From assembly GCA_013823635.1 (NCBI GenBank), contig PNML01000016.1, forward strand, positions 1 to 44,586: a DNA stretch of 44,586 bases. The letters are read 5' to 3'. Every line of letters begins with the position of its first letter. Positions within the stretch are counted from its first letter, which is position 1. A model generated the notes under the pieces. It was given only the letters and a program-made list of their open reading frames with translations, did no database searches and was not told the origin of the DNA. This stretch comes from Polaromonas sp. (GTDB lineage Bacteria > Pseudomonadota > Gammaproteobacteria > Burkholderiales > Burkholderiaceae_C). The position numbers were made by a program, and so were the translations under genes. This document shows, one piece after another, positions 8,016-15,706 of the stretch.

Positions 8016-8918
8016 ATGGCCGCCTCACTGGACGGAAAACTGGTGGTCGCCATTTCTTCTCGCGCCCTGTTCGACTTTGAAGAAGAAAACCGCCTCTTCG
8101 AGCAGGAAAACGACCGCGCCTACATGGCCCTGCAGTTGGAGCGGCTGGACACGCCAGCGCCACCGGGGGTGGCGTTCTCGCTGGTCAAGAAGCTGCTCGC
8201 CTTCAACACCGAGGAACAACAGCGGGTGGAGGTGGTCATCCTGTCGCGCAACGACCCCGTCAGTGGCATGCGCGTGTTCCGCTCGGCGCGGCACTATGGG
8301 CTGAACATTGTCCGGGGCTCGTTCACCCGTGGCGAAGCGCCCTGGCGCTACCTGCGTCCGCTGCGGGCCAACCTGTTTCTCAGCACCCACCTGAGTGACG
8401 TGCGCGCCGCCCTGGCCGCCGGGGTGCCGGCGGCGCAGGCCTACCCCCAATCGGTCCATGCCAGCGACGCCCACCCCAACGAGGTGCGGATTGCTTTCGA
8501 CGGTGACGCCGTGCTGTTCAGCGACGAGGCCGAGCAGGTGTTCCAGCGCCAGGGGTTGGACGCCTTTCAGCAGCACGAACAGGACCGCGCCGCCGTGCCC
8601 CTGCCCGATGGGCCTTTCAAACCCCTGCTGGTGGCCTTGCACCGGCTGCAGCAAGCATCATCGGCCACCATGCGCGTCCGCACCGCGCTGGTCACGGCAC
8701 GCAGCGCACCGGCGCACGAACGCGCCATCCGCACCCTGATGGATTGGGCCATCGACGTGGACCAGGCCATGTTTCTGGGTGGATTGGACAAGGGCGAATT
8801 CCTGCGCGAGTTCGAGCCCGACTTCTTTTTTGACGACCAGACCGGCCACATCGAATCGGCGGCCCGCCATGTGCCCGCCGGGCATGTGGCCAGCGGCGTG
8901 TCCAACCCCGGCCACTGA
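8016..8918 (+). CDS. Cytosolic 5'-nucleotidase, cN-I family
   Basis: A 300-residue protein of the 5'-nucleotidase family related to eukaryotic cN-I (AMP-preferring). Family signatures visible are ISSRALFDFEEENRLFEQ near the N-terminus, VVILSRNDPVSGMRVFRSA, the RGSFTRGEAPWRYLRPLRANLFLS segment and IAFDGDAVLFSDEAEQVF, which carries the HAD-type Asp-x-Asp-like catalytic region of this family. There is no signal peptide, so it is cytosolic. It starts 4 bases after the acetyltransferase stop and is the last gene of the cluster. The three upstream ligases all release AMP, so AMP removal is a reasonable role. Homologues are often encoded alone, so its membership in the pathway is inferred from spacing. 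Confidence 0.8.
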   Translation: MAASLDGKLVVAISSRALFDFEEENRLFEQENDRAYMALQLERLDTPAPPGVAFSLVKKLLAFNTEEQQRVEVVILSRNDPVSGMRVFRSARHYGLNIVRGSFTRGEAPWRYLRPLRANLFLSTHLSDVRAALAAGVPAAQAYPQSVHASDAHPNEVRIAFDGDAVLFSDEAEQVFQRQGLDAFQQHEQDRAAVPLPDGPFKPLLVALHRLQQASSATMRVRTALVTARSAPAHERAIRTLMDWAIDVDQAMFLGGLDKGEFLREFEPDFFFDDQTGHIESAARHVPAGHVASGVSNPGH

Positions 8919-8959
8919 CACCTGGGTCGAATGCCCCAAACGGCCCAGGCGACCTCGGA

Positions 8960-10381
8960 TCACGGAATGGGCGCCGGGCTGAGCACCTGGGCCTGGTTGC
9001 CATGGCCCATCTGCCCCTCGGCATTGCGGCCCCAGCCCCACAACAGGCCATCGGTGCCGATGGCGAAGGTGGTGAACGGCCCCGCCGACAGCTTGACCCA
9101 ATGGCGCGCACTGCCCACCTGCGTGGGTTGCACCTTGGGGGTCAAACCACCATCACCCAGCTGACCGTCGCCGTTGGCACCCCAAGTCCAGAGTGTGCCG
9201 TTGACCCGAATGGCGGCGCTGTGGGCGCTACCGGCCTTGGCCAGCAACCAGTCGCCATCGGTCCCCACCCGCACGGGCGCGTTGGCGTCGGACCCTGTGC
9301 TGCCGGAACCCAGCTGCCCCTGCACGTTGCTGCCCCATGCGAACAGGGCACCATCGGCCCGAATGGCCAGGGTGTGGTTGCCTCCGGCGGCCACCGATGC
9401 CCAGTTGCTGCCCACCACGGCCACGGGAACAGTGCTGTCCGTGCTGAGGCCACTGCCCAGCTGGCCGCTGAAGTTGTTGCCCCAGGCCCACAGACTGCCG
9501 TCGCTGCGCCGGGCCACGGAATGCTCGGCGCCGGCGGCCACCGCCGTCCACGTCGTCAGCGCGCCCACCTGCGTGGGTGAGCTCTGATCCACCGTGGAAC
9601 CAATGCCCAGCTGCCCGCTGAAGTTGCGGCCCCAGGCCCACAACGTGCCGTCTTTTTTGACGGCCAGGGTGTGGTAGCTGCCCACGGCCACATCGGTCCA
9701 GTCCTTGTCTTTGCCCACGGCGGTGGGCTCACTCAGGCCGGCGAGGTTGCCCATGCCGAGTTGGCCATTCTGGTTCAGGCCCCAGGCCCACAGCGTGCCG
9801 TCGGTGCGCAGGGCCACGGTGTGGAACTCCCCCGCCGCCACCCGTGACCAGGTTTTCTGGCTGCCCACCACCACCGGCGTGAGGCGGTCTTGCAGAGTGC
9901 CATCCCCCACCTGGCCCGAGCGGTTCTGGCCCCAGCCGTACAGACTGCCGTCGGATTTGATGCCCACCGTGTGGTTGCCACCGCCAGCCACCGCCTGATA
10001 GGGCGTGGCCACAACCACACGGGCCGTACCGGTGACGGTGCCCACGGTCGCGGTGACGGTGTCGCTGCCCACGGCTTTGGCCGTGAGCTCGCCGCTGGTC
10101 GCATCCACCGCAGCCACGGTGCCACCAGCAGACCAAGCAATGCCCGTGGCCAATGCCTGGATGCTGCCATCCGAATATCGCGCGGTGACGGAAAAGGTTT
10201 GTTTGGCGCCCACCACCAGCGTCACGGAGGCGGGTGACACACTCAGCCCCTGCAACACCACCGGCGTGGGTGAAGGGGTGCTGGGCGCGGGGTTGTCGCG
10301 GTTCTCCTGCGCCCCACCCCCACAGCCCACCAGGCCCATGGCCACCATGAACAAACCCACTCCCCACCCGATTTTTCGCAT
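8960..10381 (-). CDS. Lipoprotein with Ig-like domain and RCC1 repeats
   Basis: A 473-residue predicted lipoprotein. The N-terminus MRKIGWGVGLFMVAMGLVGCGGG has a lipobox (LVGC), so it is exported and lipid-anchored. A Big_2-type Ig-like domain follows (SVSPASVTLVVGAKQTFSVTA, about residues 45-130), then seven RCC1-type repeats each with a WG-N core (GWGQN, AWGLN, AWGRN, AWGNN, AWGSN, TWGAN, GWGRN), enough for one seven-bladed propeller. The ATG at 10381 was chosen over an upstream TTG because it directly precedes a proper signal sequence. The function is unknown; bacterial RCC1 proteins of this type are usually surface or periplasmic binding proteins. It faces the 5'-nucleotidase gene tail to tail. 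Confidence 0.85.
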   Translation of the reverse strand: MRKIGWGVGLFMVAMGLVGCGGGAQENRDNPAPSTPSPTPVVLQGLSVSPASVTLVVGAKQTFSVTARYSDGSIQALATGIAWSAGGTVAAVDATSGELTAKAVGSDTVTATVGTVTGTARVVVATPYQAVAGGGNHTVGIKSDGSLYGWGQNRSGQVGDGTLQDRLTPVVVGSQKTWSRVAAGEFHTVALRTDGTLWAWGLNQNGQLGMGNLAGLSEPTAVGKDKDWTDVAVGSYHTLAVKKDGTLWAWGRNFSGQLGIGSTVDQSSPTQVGALTTWTAVAAGAEHSVARRSDGSLWAWGNNFSGQLGSGLSTDSTVPVAVVGSNWASVAAGGNHTLAIRADGALFAWGSNVQGQLGSGSTGSDANAPVRVGTDGDWLLAKAGSAHSAAIRVNGTLWTWGANGDGQLGDGGLTPKVQPTQVGSARHWVKLSAGPFTTFAIGTDGLLWGWGRNAEGQMGHGNQAQVLSPAPIP

Positions 10382-10401
10382 GACGCTGCACCCCAATAGG
10401 T

Positions 10402-10415
10402 TGAAACTCGTTTCA
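10402..10415. promoter_or_regulatory. Short palindrome upstream of the RCC1 lipoprotein gene
   Basis: TGAAAC and GTTTCA face each other across 2 bases, 21 bases upstream of the ATG of the RCC1 lipoprotein. The position suits an operator, but the arms are short and no regulator is encoded next to it. Weak evidence. Confidence 0.25.
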
Positions 10416-10504
10416 GTGTAGGCCGATCAGACACCCGCGATGCCACGGACAAATGCACTTTTCGCCCGCAGTTTGGTCCACTGGCCCACTACCATGCACC
10501 TCAC

Positions 10505-12325
10505 ATGAACCCAGCACACCACTCCCCCCTGTCTTTGTGGGCCACCTGGCGACACAAGGTCCAACTCACCACCACCATGCTGCGCCGCGTCTGGGCACTG
10601 GCGCGGCCCTATTTCGGTTCCGACCAGCGCTGGCAGGCACGCGGGCTGCTGGCGGCCATCGTTGCGCTGAACCTGGGCGCGGTGTACATGCTGGTGCTCA
10701 TCAACGACTGGAACCGCCTGTTCTACGACGCGCTGCAGAACAAGGACCAGACCGTGTTCTGGCAACAGCTGGGGCGGTTTGCGTGGCTGGCGGGGGGCTA
10801 CATCGTGATCGCGGTGTACAAGTTCTACCTGACCCAGCTGCTGGAGATGCGCTGGCGCGCCTGGATGACCGCCCACTTCATGGACCGGTGGCTGAGTGCC
10901 CAGGCCTTCTACCGCATGGAACTGATGCGCTTTGCCCACAGCGACACAGCCGCCACGCCCGACAACCCCGACCAGCGCATGGCGGAAGACCTGAACCTGT
11001 TCACCAGCTATTCGGTGGGGTTGAGCATGGGCCTGCTGAACGCGGTGGTCACCCTGGTGAGTTTTGTGGGCATTCTGTGGGGGCTGTCGGGTGCGTTTGG
11101 CTTTGAAGTGCTTGGACAACAGTGGGAAATACCCGGCTTCATGGTCTGGATGGCGCTGATCTACTGCCTGGTGGGCAGCGTCATCACCCATTTCATTGGT
11201 CGGCCACTGATGGGGCTCAACTTCGAGCAACAGCGGCGCGAGGCCAACTTCCGCCACCACCTGGTGCGGGTGCGCGAATACAGCGAGTCCATTGCGCTGG
11301 ACCGTGGCGAAGCGGTGGAGCGCCAACACCTGGGCCAACGGTTCACCGACGTGCTGGCCAATTACCTGGCGCTCATCCGCGCCCAAAAGCGCCTGACCTG
11401 GTTCACCGTGGGCTTTGGGCAAGCAGCGGTGGTGTTCCCCTTTGTGGTGGCCGCGCCCCGGTTTTTCAGCGGCGCCATCCAGTTGGGTGAGCTGATGCAG
11501 ATTGCCTCGGCCTTTGGGCGGGTGCAAGACTCGCTGGCCTGGTTCATTGACAACTACGCCTCGCTGGCCGCGTGGCGGGCCACCACCGACCGTCTGACCA
11601 GTTTTGAAGACAGTTTCAGCGCTCCAGCGCTTGTCAATATTGAACCTTCAGCTACACATGTGGATGAATCACCTTCCGCCATGGGTGGCGACAGCTGGCA
11701 GACCCAGGGGCTGATCCTGCGCTTGCCCAATGGCCAGGCGCTGGGTGCGCCCAGTGAACTGCGCCTGTCGGCGGGCGATGCGGTGCTGGTGCAAGGGCCG
11801 TCGGGCAGTGGCAAGTCCACCCTGTTCCGCGCCCTGGCCGGTATTTGGCCTTGGGTGGAGGGTCACATCCAGCGCCCCCCTGACCACGCCCAGCGCACCC
11901 AGTTTCTGCCCCAGCGGCCGTATTTTCCGAACGGCCCGTTGCGCGATGCCCTGGCCTACCCCGAGCCCGCCAGCCGCTACAGCGACGCCCAGCTCAACCA
12001 GGCGCTGCGCCACGCGCTGTTGCCACAGTGGGCCGAGCAACTGGACGTGGAAGCCGCGTGGGGGCAAACCCTGTCGGGCGGCGAGCAACAGCGGCTGGCC
12101 GCCGCCCGCGTGCTGCTCAAACAGCCCCGGTGGCTGTTTGTGGACGAAGGCACCAGCGCGCTGGATGCCGAGGCCGAGGCCCACATCTATGCCCAGCTGC
12201 AGGCCGTGGTATCGGCCAATGGTGGTGCCATGGTGTCGATTGCCCACCGACCGCAGGTGGCCCAGTACCACCAGAGCCAGTGGCGGGTCCTGCCACAAGC
12301 GACCGCCCCAACGGCGGCGGCCTGA
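10505..12325 (+). CDS. ABC transporter with fused membrane and ATPase domains, SbmA/YddA-like
   Basis: A 606-residue half-transporter of the ABC_membrane_2 group (YddA, SbmA/BacA and peroxisomal ABCD relatives). The N-terminal membrane domain (about residues 30-330) includes LLAAIVALNLGAVYMLVLINDWNRLFYDAL and EFRHHLVRVREYSESIAL-like EAA segments typical of the group. The ATPase domain has Walker A GPSGSGKST (431-439), signature LSGGEQQR (from 523) and Walker B WLFVDEGTSALD. Members export or import peptides, long-chain acyl compounds or vitamins; the substrate here is not evident. The linker around residues 374-384 is encoded by a copy of the dispersed repeat described separately. Its stop codon abuts the queC stop on the opposite strand. 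Confidence 0.87.
   Translation: MNPAHHSPLSLWATWRHKVQLTTTMLRRVWALARPYFGSDQRWQARGLLAAIVALNLGAVYMLVLINDWNRLFYDALQNKDQTVFWQQLGRFAWLAGGYIVIAVYKFYLTQLLEMRWRAWMTAHFMDRWLSAQAFYRMELMRFAHSDTAATPDNPDQRMAEDLNLFTSYSVGLSMGLLNAVVTLVSFVGILWGLSGAFGFEVLGQQWEIPGFMVWMALIYCLVGSVITHFIGRPLMGLNFEQQRREANFRHHLVRVREYSESIALDRGEAVERQHLGQRFTDVLANYLALIRAQKRLTWFTVGFGQAAVVFPFVVAAPRFFSGAIQLGELMQIASAFGRVQDSLAWFIDNYASLAAWRATTDRLTSFEDSFSAPALVNIEPSATHVDESPSAMGGDSWQTQGLILRLPNGQALGAPSELRLSAGDAVLVQGPSGSGKSTLFRALAGIWPWVEGHIQRPPDHAQRTQFLPQRPYFPNGPLRDALAYPEPASRYSDAQLNQALRHALLPQWAEQLDVEAAWGQTLSGGEQQRLAAARVLLKQPRWLFVDEGTSALDAEAEAHIYAQLQAVVSANGGAMVSIAHRPQVAQYHQSQWRVLPQATAPTAAA
11614..11660 (+). repeat. Dispersed repeat copy inside the ABC transporter gene
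   Basis: Core AGCGCTT at 11626-11632, 17 bases, then AGCTAC at 11650-11655. The 24-base offset between the two cores equals that of four other copies in the window. It lies in frame in the inter-domain linker of the ABC transporter, in a locally AT-richer stretch. Confidence 0.6.
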
Positions 12326-13054
12326 TCAACCCCTGGGCTGGCCCATGTAGCCCGCAAAGCCCTTGGCCCGCAGCTCGCAGGCCGGGCAGGCGCCACAGCC
12401 GTATCCCCAGCTCTGCCGGTGGGTTCGGTCTCCCTGGTAGCAGGTGTGGGTGTGTTCCAGGATCAGGTCCACCAGCCGCTGCCCGCCACCGGCGGCGTCG
12501 GCCTGCTGGCCCAGGGTGTGGGCCAGGCGCCAGGTGTCGGCCTTGTCTATCCACATCAGCGGTGTGTCGATCAGAAAGCGCTTGTCCATGCCCAGTGACA
12601 GCGCCAGCTGCATGGCCTTCATGGTGTCGTCGCGGCAATCGGGGTAGCCGGAAAAATCGGTTTCACACACGCCGGTGACGATGACCGGCAGGTCGCGGCG
12701 GTAGGCCAGCGCAGCCGCCAGCGTCAAAAACAGCAGGTTGCGCCCCGGCACAAAGGTGTTGGGCAGACCGGTGCTTTCCATTCGAAACGCCATGTCGCGG
12801 GTCAGCGAGGTTTCGCTCACCTGCCCCAGCACGGCCAGGTCCAGCACATGGTCCTGGCCCAGGCGCGAGGACCAGGCGGGAAACTGCTGGCGCAATTCGG
12901 TCAACACGGTCAGGCGGGCCACCATTTCCACATGGTGGCGCTGGCCGTAGTCAAAACCAATGGTTTCCACCCGCTCAAAACGGGACAGGGCATGGGCGAG
13001 GCAGGTGGTGGAGTCCTGTCCACCCGAGAACAAAACAAGGGCTGAGGTGTGCAT
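12326..13054 (-). CDS. queC: 7-cyano-7-deazaguanine synthase QueC
   Basis: QueC converts 7-carboxy-7-deazaguanine, ATP and ammonia to preQ0 in queuosine biosynthesis; it is cytosolic. The 242-residue protein has the PP-loop SGGQDSTT near the N-terminus (residues 10-17) and the zinc-binding cysteines near the C-terminus (CYQG, then [16 protein letters not shown]). IGFDYGQRH and [10 protein letters not shown] are family signatures. I start at the ATG at 13054 because [15 protein letters not shown] is the usual opening; in-frame ATGs at 13063 and 13066 cannot be excluded, and no clear ribosome binding site decides. It converges on the ABC transporter with back-to-back stops. No other queuosine gene is adjacent. 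Confidence 0.93.
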   Translation of the reverse strand: MHTSALVLFSGGQDSTTCLAHALSRFERVETIGFDYGQRHHVEMVARLTVLTELRQQFPAWSSRLGQDHVLDLAVLGQVSETSLTRDMAFRMESTGLPNTFVPGRNLLFLTLAAALAYRRDLPVIVTGVCETDFSGYPDCRDDTMKAMQLALSLGMDKRFLIDTPLMWIDKADTWRLAHTLGQQADAAGGGQRLVDLILEHTHTCYQGDRTHRQSWGYGCGACPACELRAKGFAGYMGQPRG

Positions 13055-13083
13055 GGGCGGCATCATGCCGCAAATGCCCCGCG

Positions 13084-14349
13084 TCACAGGCCGCGCTGGG
13101 GGGTGAATGTCTGTCCCACGGGCTCCCGTGCCGTGCCCAGCAGCTCGATGACGGCGCGGTTGGCTTCATCGAGGCTGAAGCCGCCCCGCTCGCAGATGGC
13201 GGGCATGTCGGCCACGTCCAGCGGGTTGCTCATGACGCGCGCCGTGTCCAGGTAAGCCACATAGGGGCCGTCGTGGCGCACCAGGCTGTTGAACACCCGC
13301 GATGACAGCGGCAGCTGGTTGAGCAGCTCGGGCAAGGGCTCCTTCAGCAGCCGGTCCAACTGCGAAAACACGCCCGCCAGCTGCACTTCGCCCTTGAGTT
13401 CTTCGTCCGAATTGGGGCCCAGCAGCAGGCGCATCAGGCGGGTGCGCATGAGCATGGCATGGCGCAAAGGGTGGAGCGACTTGTCGGTGCTGGCGGTTTT
13501 GTACACCCCCATCAGCCAGGTGCGCAGCTGGTTGTAGCCCAGCATCATCAGCGCATGCCGCACCGATTCCACCTCGTGCGTCAGGCCAAACGCCGCCGAA
13601 TTGACCAGGCGCAACAGCCGATACACCATGACCGGGTCCTGCACCAGCAAGGCCTCCACGGTCTGAATGGGCACCTCGGCCTCCATGGCCTGCATGACCT
13701 GCAGCGCCACGCGTTGGTCCATGGGGACGGCCTGGTGGGCCTTGGCACTGAGCAGCTCGTCTTCGGGCCAGCCCACCACACCCCAGGCTTGGCGCTTGTC
13801 CAGGCAGTGGTCGGCCAGCGCCCGGCTGCTCACACCCTGGTAGAGGTGCCCGGCCAGAATGGGACTCTCCACCCGGCTGCTGGCCCCGGCGGCGGTGAAT
13901 TCACCCCCCTGGGCCGCCACCTGCAGGGCCAGCAGGGCGTCATCCACCGACACCTCGAGCACGCCACGCAGGCCCTGGAATTTTTTGGCGTAGGGCTCAA
14001 AGTGGGCCAGCGGCCCGTGCCACAACAGCTGGTGGCCGAATCGGCGGGCTTTGAGCAGCAGTTCCAGGGCTTCGGGCTTGGCCCAGATGAATTCGGGCAC
14101 CTCCAGCCAAGTGTTGCGCACCGGCGCCTGCTTGAGCAGGGCCACCAGCAAAGGGGGTGAGGTGGTGGTCAGCAGCAGCGGCGGGGCATCGGCCGGGAAG
14201 TCCTCGGTGAGCACCCCCAGCAGCCGCACCAAGTCCACCGGCTTGTCGTGCACGGCATGGATGGTCAACCGCGACGCGCAAATGCGGCGGGAGCGGTCCC
14301 AGACGGGTTCAAACGCAAACGCAATGTCGTCGAGGTCAGAAGGCATCAT
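13084..14349 (-). CDS. EAL-like/HDOD signalling protein (YuxH type)
   Basis: A 421-residue protein whose C-terminal half (about residues 205-400) is an HDOD domain: [39 protein letters not shown] is the characteristic opening. The N-terminal half resembles the degenerate EAL domain of YuxH-type proteins, but a conserved EAL catalytic set is not visible ([11 protein letters not shown] stands in that region), so c-di-GMP hydrolysis is unlikely. Such proteins act as signalling adaptors, often in motility or type IV pilus control. It lies 9 bases after flgL in the same direction, so it may be the last gene of the flagellar operon. Confidence 0.8.
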   Translation of the reverse strand: MMPSDLDDIAFAFEPVWDRSRRICASRLTIHAVHDKPVDLVRLLGVLTEDFPADAPPLLLTTTSPPLLVALLKQAPVRNTWLEVPEFIWAKPEALELLLKARRFGHQLLWHGPLAHFEPYAKKFQGLRGVLEVSVDDALLALQVAAQGGEFTAAGASSRVESPILAGHLYQGVSSRALADHCLDKRQAWGVVGWPEDELLSAKAHQAVPMDQRVALQVMQAMEAEVPIQTVEALLVQDPVMVYRLLRLVNSAAFGLTHEVESVRHALMMLGYNQLRTWLMGVYKTASTDKSLHPLRHAMLMRTRLMRLLLGPNSDEELKGEVQLAGVFSQLDRLLKEPLPELLNQLPLSSRVFNSLVRHDGPYVAYLDTARVMSNPLDVADMPAICERGGFSLDEANRAVIELLGTAREPVGQTFTPQRGL

Positions 14350-14358
14350 GTGCCAACA

Positions 14359-15672
14359 TTACCTCAAATAATCGAACATCGACATCTTCTGCACCTGCGA
14401 ATAGGACTGCAGCGCCGCCTGGTAGGCGGTCTGGTTTTTCTGGAAATCGGAGATGGCCTTGACCATGTCCACATCGACCAGCTCGGAGTTCTCTTTTTCG
14501 TAGGCCACGGACCGCTCGGCAAACAGGTTTTGCATGCTGTCGGCCCGGTTGAGCCAGTCGCCCAGCTTGCCGCGTGCAGCCAGCAACTGGTCCTGGCGCA
14601 CGGACAGCTGCGCGTGCACCGAGTTCAGCTCCTGGGTCAGGTCGTGACCGGATTCGCCCTGCTCCAGCGCGCCGATGGCGCGGTCCAGGGTTTCCCAGAT
14701 GTCCCGGTCCACGGCCGGGCGCACGGTGAAGCTGGCATTGGTGGTGAAGTCCGCCGCAGCGTCGGACTTGAGCTTCACGCTCATGCCATCGAAGTTGAGT
14801 TCCACGGTGTCCCCCACCACCGTGGGCACCACCGCGTAGGGGGCTGGCGCGGGACCCGGCAAAGGTGTGTTGGTGCGGTTGTTCTGGGTGACCTGCCAGG
14901 TACCCGGTGCACCCGCGGTGTAGGCAATGGTGTAGCTGCCCTGCGACTGGCCCAGCGCATCGGTGCTCAGGTCAAACACATCGGGGTTGGGGGTGGTGAC
15001 ATTCACGGCGAACGCCCCAAATGACCCCGAGTTGCTGGCCACATTGGCCCCCACACTGTTGGCTACCACGCCCTTGAACACCCGGTACCCGTCCAACCCC
15101 ATGGGCAGCGAGGTTTCCGTGGCAGCTGCCTGGCCACGAAGCGCATCCCAGGTGACGGACCGGCCATCCGGCCCGTAGGTGGTCTGGTTGACCGATGGGT
15201 CTGCCAGTTGCTCCACAAACGGCTGCCCGTTGGCGCTCAGTGGCCCCAACCCGGCAAACAGCGGGTTGCCGGCCGAGTCCTTCTGGTTGGCAAGCCCCAC
15301 CAACTGCTCGCGGATGCCCTTGAGCTGGTTGGCAATGGTCAGCTTGTCGCTGGCGTTCATGGCGCCGTTGCCCGCCTGCACCAGCAACTCTTTGGCCTGG
15401 GCGTACAGATCGGTCACCGTGGCCAGGGCGCTTTCGCCCTGCTGCAGGGAGCGACGCGATGCTTCCAAACCGCGCAAGTCCGCCGCCGTGCGGGCCATGC
15501 GGTTCTGGGTGCGCTCGGACAGCGTGGCGGCCACGGCATCGTCGCTGGCCTTGAGCACGCGCTTGCCCGAGCTGAGTTGTTCCTGTGACACCCCCAGCTG
15601 AGACTGGCGCTGCTGGATGTTCAGCAGCGCCCGGTCGTAGGTGTTGGCGGTGGAAATGCGGTAAATGCTCAT
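14359..15672 (-). CDS. flgL: Flagellar hook-filament junction protein FlgL (HAP3)
   Basis: FlgL joins the hook to the filament outside the cell. The N-terminus (MSIYRISTANTYDRALLNIQ) and C-terminus (SDFQKNQTAYQAALQSYSQV) are the paired helices shared with flagellin, including the typical ending near MFDYL. At 437 residues it is longer than the enteric protein (about 317), the extra length lying in the variable middle domain (about residues 140-330), which would be exposed. It follows flgK by 34 bases in the flg operon. Confidence 0.95.
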   Translation of the reverse strand: MSIYRISTANTYDRALLNIQQRQSQLGVSQEQLSSGKRVLKASDDAVAATLSERTQNRMARTAADLRGLEASRRSLQQGESALATVTDLYAQAKELLVQAGNGAMNASDKLTIANQLKGIREQLVGLANQKDSAGNPLFAGLGPLSANGQPFVEQLADPSVNQTTYGPDGRSVTWDALRGQAAATETSLPMGLDGYRVFKGVVANSVGANVASNSGSFGAFAVNVTTPNPDVFDLSTDALGQSQGSYTIAYTAGAPGTWQVTQNNRTNTPLPGPAPAPYAVVPTVVGDTVELNFDGMSVKLKSDAAADFTTNASFTVRPAVDRDIWETLDRAIGALEQGESGHDLTQELNSVHAQLSVRQDQLLAARGKLGDWLNRADSMQNLFAERSVAYEKENSELVDVDMVKAISDFQKNQTAYQAALQSYSQVQKMSMFDYLR

Positions 15673-15706
15673 GGTGGTCTCCCAGGCCGTTCCGTGCGTT
15701 GGCAGC

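Noticed and set aside
8919..8959. CCTGGG and CCCAGG as a terminator stem after the 5'-nucleotidase gene
   Set aside because: The stem is only 6 bp with a 17-base loop and no T-run; common by chance at this GC content.
8960..9990. Regularly spaced similar DNA segments that could suggest a repeat array
   Set aside because: The period is that of RCC1 protein repeats in a single coding frame; there are no identical repeats with unique spacers, so it is not a CRISPR array.
13055..13083. Possible preQ1 riboswitch upstream of queC
   Set aside because: The gap to the upstream gene is only about 30 bases, too short for the aptamer plus expression platform, and no aptamer motif is visible.
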